From contig JAGWJY010000004.1 of assembly GCA_028865545.1 (NCBI GenBank), positions 1 through 64,000 on the forward strand: a stretch of DNA of 64,000 nucleotides. Direction: 5' to 3'. Below are positions 61,558 through 64,000 of the stretch, in pieces. A model generated the notes under the pieces. That model had not been told where the DNA came from. It saw nothing but the letters and a program-made list of their open reading frames with translations, and did no database searches. The number at the start of each line of letters is the position of its first letter. Positions within the stretch are counted from its first letter, which is position 1. The translations under genes were made by a program, and so were the position numbers. Source of the DNA: Alphaproteobacteria bacterium. GTDB lineage: Bacteria; Pseudomonadota; Alphaproteobacteria; Micropepsales; Micropepsaceae.

Positions 61558-63222
61558 ATGGCGGACAACGTCCAGCGCGACAGCATTGAATACGACGTGG
61601 TGATCGTTGGTGGCGGGCCGGCCGGCCTGTCGGCCGCGATTAGGCTGAAGCAACTCGCGGTCGAGACCGGTCGGGAGGTCAGCGTTTGCGTTCTGGAGAA
61701 GGGCTCTGAAGTCGGCGCGCACATCCTTTCCGGGGCCGTCGTCGATCCCATCGCTCTTAACGAACTGATCCCCGACTGGAAAGCGAGGGGCGCCCCGATG
61801 GACGTCCCGGTCACCGACGACCGGTTCTACTTCCTGACCAAAACTGGAAGCATCCGACTACCCAATTTCACCATGCCGCCGCTGATGAGCAACCACGGTG
61901 CCTATATTGTCAGCCTGGGCAATGTCTGTCGCTGGCTGGCGACCCAGGCGGAAGCACTGGGCGTAGAGATTTATCCGGGCTTTCCCGCGGCCGATCTGCT
62001 GTTCGGTGACAAAGGTGAGGTCAGAGGCGTCGTCACTGGCGATCTTGGCGTGGCGCGCGATGGCCATCACAAGGATTCTTACACGCCCGGCATGGAACTC
62101 TTGGGCAAGTACACGCTGTTTGCAGAAGGCGCGCGCGGCTCACTGTCGAAACGGCTGATCGCCAAATATAATCTTCAAGACGGCCGCGACGTACAGAAGT
62201 TTGGCATCGGCCTCAAGGAACTCTGGGAGTTGCCTGCCGAAAAGCACCAGCGCGGCCTGGTGATGCACACGATGGGCTGGCCGCTGGCCAACGAGACGGG
62301 CGGCGGATCGTTCATGTACCATTGGGGTGAGCGCTTCTGCTCCGTCGGCTTCGTCGTGCACCTCAACTACAAAAACCCCTACCTCTCTCCCTTCGACGAA
62401 TTCCAGCGGATGAAACAACATCCGCGCATCCGCCCGTTCCTTGAGGGAGGCAAGCGGATTGGTTACGGCGCCAGGGCGCTGTCCGAAGGTGGATTCCAAT
62501 CGGTGCCGAAGCTGAGTTTCCCCGGCGGTGCGCTGATCGGGTGCTCCGCAGGCTTCATGAACGTGCCGCGCATCAAGGGCAGCCACCATGCGATGAAAAC
62601 CGGCATGTTGGCGGCTGAGGCCGCCTTCGCGGCAGTAGGCGAAAACAGGGCCGGCGACACGCTGATCGCCTATGAAAAAGCTTACCGCGGCAGCCATGTT
62701 TACGAGGATTTGAAGCGGGTCCGGAACGTAAAGCCGCTATGGTCCAAGTTGGGAACCTTCCCCGGCATCCCCTTGGGCGCACTGGATATGTGGACCAACC
62801 AGTTGTTCGGCTTCAGTCTTTTCGGCACGCTGGCGCATGGCAAGCCGGATTACGCCACTTTAAGAAAATCGAGCGACAGCACGCGTATTATCTATCCGAA
62901 GCCAGACGGTGTGGTCAGCTTCGACAAGCTTTCGAGCGTGTTCCTGTCCAACACCAACCATGAAGAGGACCAACCGGTACATCTGGTGCTTAGGGAGCCG
63001 GCGCTTCCGCTGCGGGTTAATCTGCCCGAATATGCGGAGCCGGCGCAGCGCTACTGTCCGGCAGGCGTGTACGAGATTGTCGGCGATGCGGCAGAGGCGC
63101 GCTTCCAGATCAACGCGCAGAATTGCGTGCACTGCAAAACCTGCGACATCAAGGATCCGTCGCAGAATATCACCTGGGTGACGCCGGAGGGCGGCGGCGG
63201 CCCGAATTATTCGAATATGTAG
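61558..63222 (+). CDS. Electron transfer flavoprotein-ubiquinone oxidoreductase
   Basis: 554 aa; DVVIVGGGPAGLSAAIRLKQ; SEVGAHILSGAVVDPIAL; C-terminal 4Fe-4S NCVHCKTCDIKDPSQNITWVTPEGGGGPNYSNM. Confidence 0.96.
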   Translation: MADNVQRDSIEYDVVIVGGGPAGLSAAIRLKQLAVETGREVSVCVLEKGSEVGAHILSGAVVDPIALNELIPDWKARGAPMDVPVTDDRFYFLTKTGSIRLPNFTMPPLMSNHGAYIVSLGNVCRWLATQAEALGVEIYPGFPAADLLFGDKGEVRGVVTGDLGVARDGHHKDSYTPGMELLGKYTLFAEGARGSLSKRLIAKYNLQDGRDVQKFGIGLKELWELPAEKHQRGLVMHTMGWPLANETGGGSFMYHWGERFCSVGFVVHLNYKNPYLSPFDEFQRMKQHPRIRPFLEGGKRIGYGARALSEGGFQSVPKLSFPGGALIGCSAGFMNVPRIKGSHHAMKTGMLAAEAAFAAVGENRAGDTLIAYEKAYRGSHVYEDLKRVRNVKPLWSKLGTFPGIPLGALDMWTNQLFGFSLFGTLAHGKPDYATLRKSSDSTRIIYPKPDGVVSFDKLSSVFLSNTNHEEDQPVHLVLREPALPLRVNLPEYAEPAQRYCPAGVYEIVGDAAEARFQINAQNCVHCKTCDIKDPSQNITWVTPEGGGGPNYSNM

Positions 63223-63232
63223 GAGTACAAAA

Positions 63233-64000
63233 TTGCGAATTCTTCCGCTCATCGCAGCATTTTGCGTTGCCACTACACTTGCAGGCTGCGCCACCGATCG
63301 CGGGGCGATAACGATCGGCGCGCCGGACGTTAACAACGAGGCAGATGTCTTCGGCGATTATCTGGCGGCGCGGTTCGCCGCAGATCATCATGATCTGAAC
63401 GAAGCGGCGAAGTATTACCGGGCCGGTTTGGACAGCGACCCAAAGAATCCGCAGCTTCTCGCGTTCTCGTTCTTCTACGCCGCCAGCTCAGGCGAGGTCG
63501 ATCAGGCTGCGGAGCTTGCCAAACGTTTGGCCGTCACGTCGCCCGACGACCGCGCGTCGCGACTGACCCTGGCGGTTGCCGCGTTGAAACATCGCGATTA
63601 CAAGGAGGCGCGGGCTCAGATCGCAAAGTCCGCCAACGGGCCCTTCACTACGTTTACCGTCGCTTTGATCGACGCTTGGGCCGCCGCCGGGATGGGGGAC
63701 GGAAAAGCTGCCGAGGCAGATCTGAAAAAGCTGCATGTGCAAAGCGCGGCCGACGCCTTGGCTTATTTCAACGAGGCGATGCTGGCGGAGTATCTCGGCC
63801 AGAAGGACACGGCCGATACCGATTACCAAAAAGAACTGGAGACGGCCGGCCCGTCGCCGCGGGTGATCGATGCTTATGGTCGCTTCCTGGAGCGCAATGG
63901 GCGGGCAAAAGAGGCCAAGGCCCTGTACGCCAAAGTTGAGGACGAGGGTGCCTTGGCGCCGATCGCCAAGGCCGGGCTCGCGCGCATTGCGGCGGGAACG
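63233..64000 (+). CDS. TPR-like lipoprotein, partial (C-terminus off window), TTG start
   Basis: (M)RILPLIAAFCVATTLAGCATDRG with LAGC lipobox; AGGAG at 63221-63225; 256 codons open to the window end; TPR-like repeats (LNEAAKYYRAGLDSDPKNPQL). Not in the ORF track. Confidence 0.8.
   Translation, partial: MRILPLIAAFCVATTLAGCATDRGAITIGAPDVNNEADVFGDYLAARFAADHHDLNEAAKYYRAGLDSDPKNPQLLAFSFFYAASSGEVDQAAELAKRLAVTSPDDRASRLTLAVAALKHRDYKEARAQIAKSANGPFTTFTVALIDAWAAAGMGDGKAAEADLKKLHVQSAADALAYFNEAMLAEYLGQKDTADTDYQKELETAGPSPRVIDAYGRFLERNGRAKEAKALYAKVEDEGALAPIAKAGLARIAAGT

Overview
The window looks like ordinary chromosomal sequence from a GC-rich alphaproteobacterium; a Rhizomicrobium/Micropepsaceae-like origin is only a guess. 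It is dense with core genes. I see no prophage, transposon, CRISPR array, rRNA or convincing tRNA. Main blocks: leucine/isovalerate catabolism (ivd, thiolase, mccB, mccA) interleaved with small membrane proteins and a BLUF photoreceptor; DUF1489/GNAT/panC/putA; a SPOR-domain D,D-carboxypeptidase and a phasin; clpS-clpA; an agmatine-to-putrescine pair; a sialidase-like/ROK kinase/HAD/DUF3572 cluster; divK-pleD; xthA, erpA, dgt; SPOR-nagZ-scpA-scpB; rnd, aspS; the F0 part of ATP synthase; smc; a DsbA-like protein; dciA-like/mutY; rnhB-ccrM; an ECF sigma cluster with two DUF6249-like paralogs; PA0069-type radical SAM, moaB, slt, UDG and ETF-QO. Two CDSs absent from the ORF track are supported by TTG starts with signal peptides at the window edges. 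The best leads are: (1) an apparent YqeY-like domain + TM + DsbA-like fusion; (2) a two-box promoter-like motif with identical spacing (GCATCC-N16-GCATCAT, 33 nt from the ATG) in front of both DUF6249-like paralogs next to an ECF sigma gene; (3) six GANTC sites in 67 bp upstream of the GANTC methyltransferase gene ccrM; (4) repeated TGCA-type operator-like sites flanking the phasin promoter; (5) a single-domain BLUF photosensor inside the leucine catabolism locus. All family assignments come from reading the translations; no database search was run.
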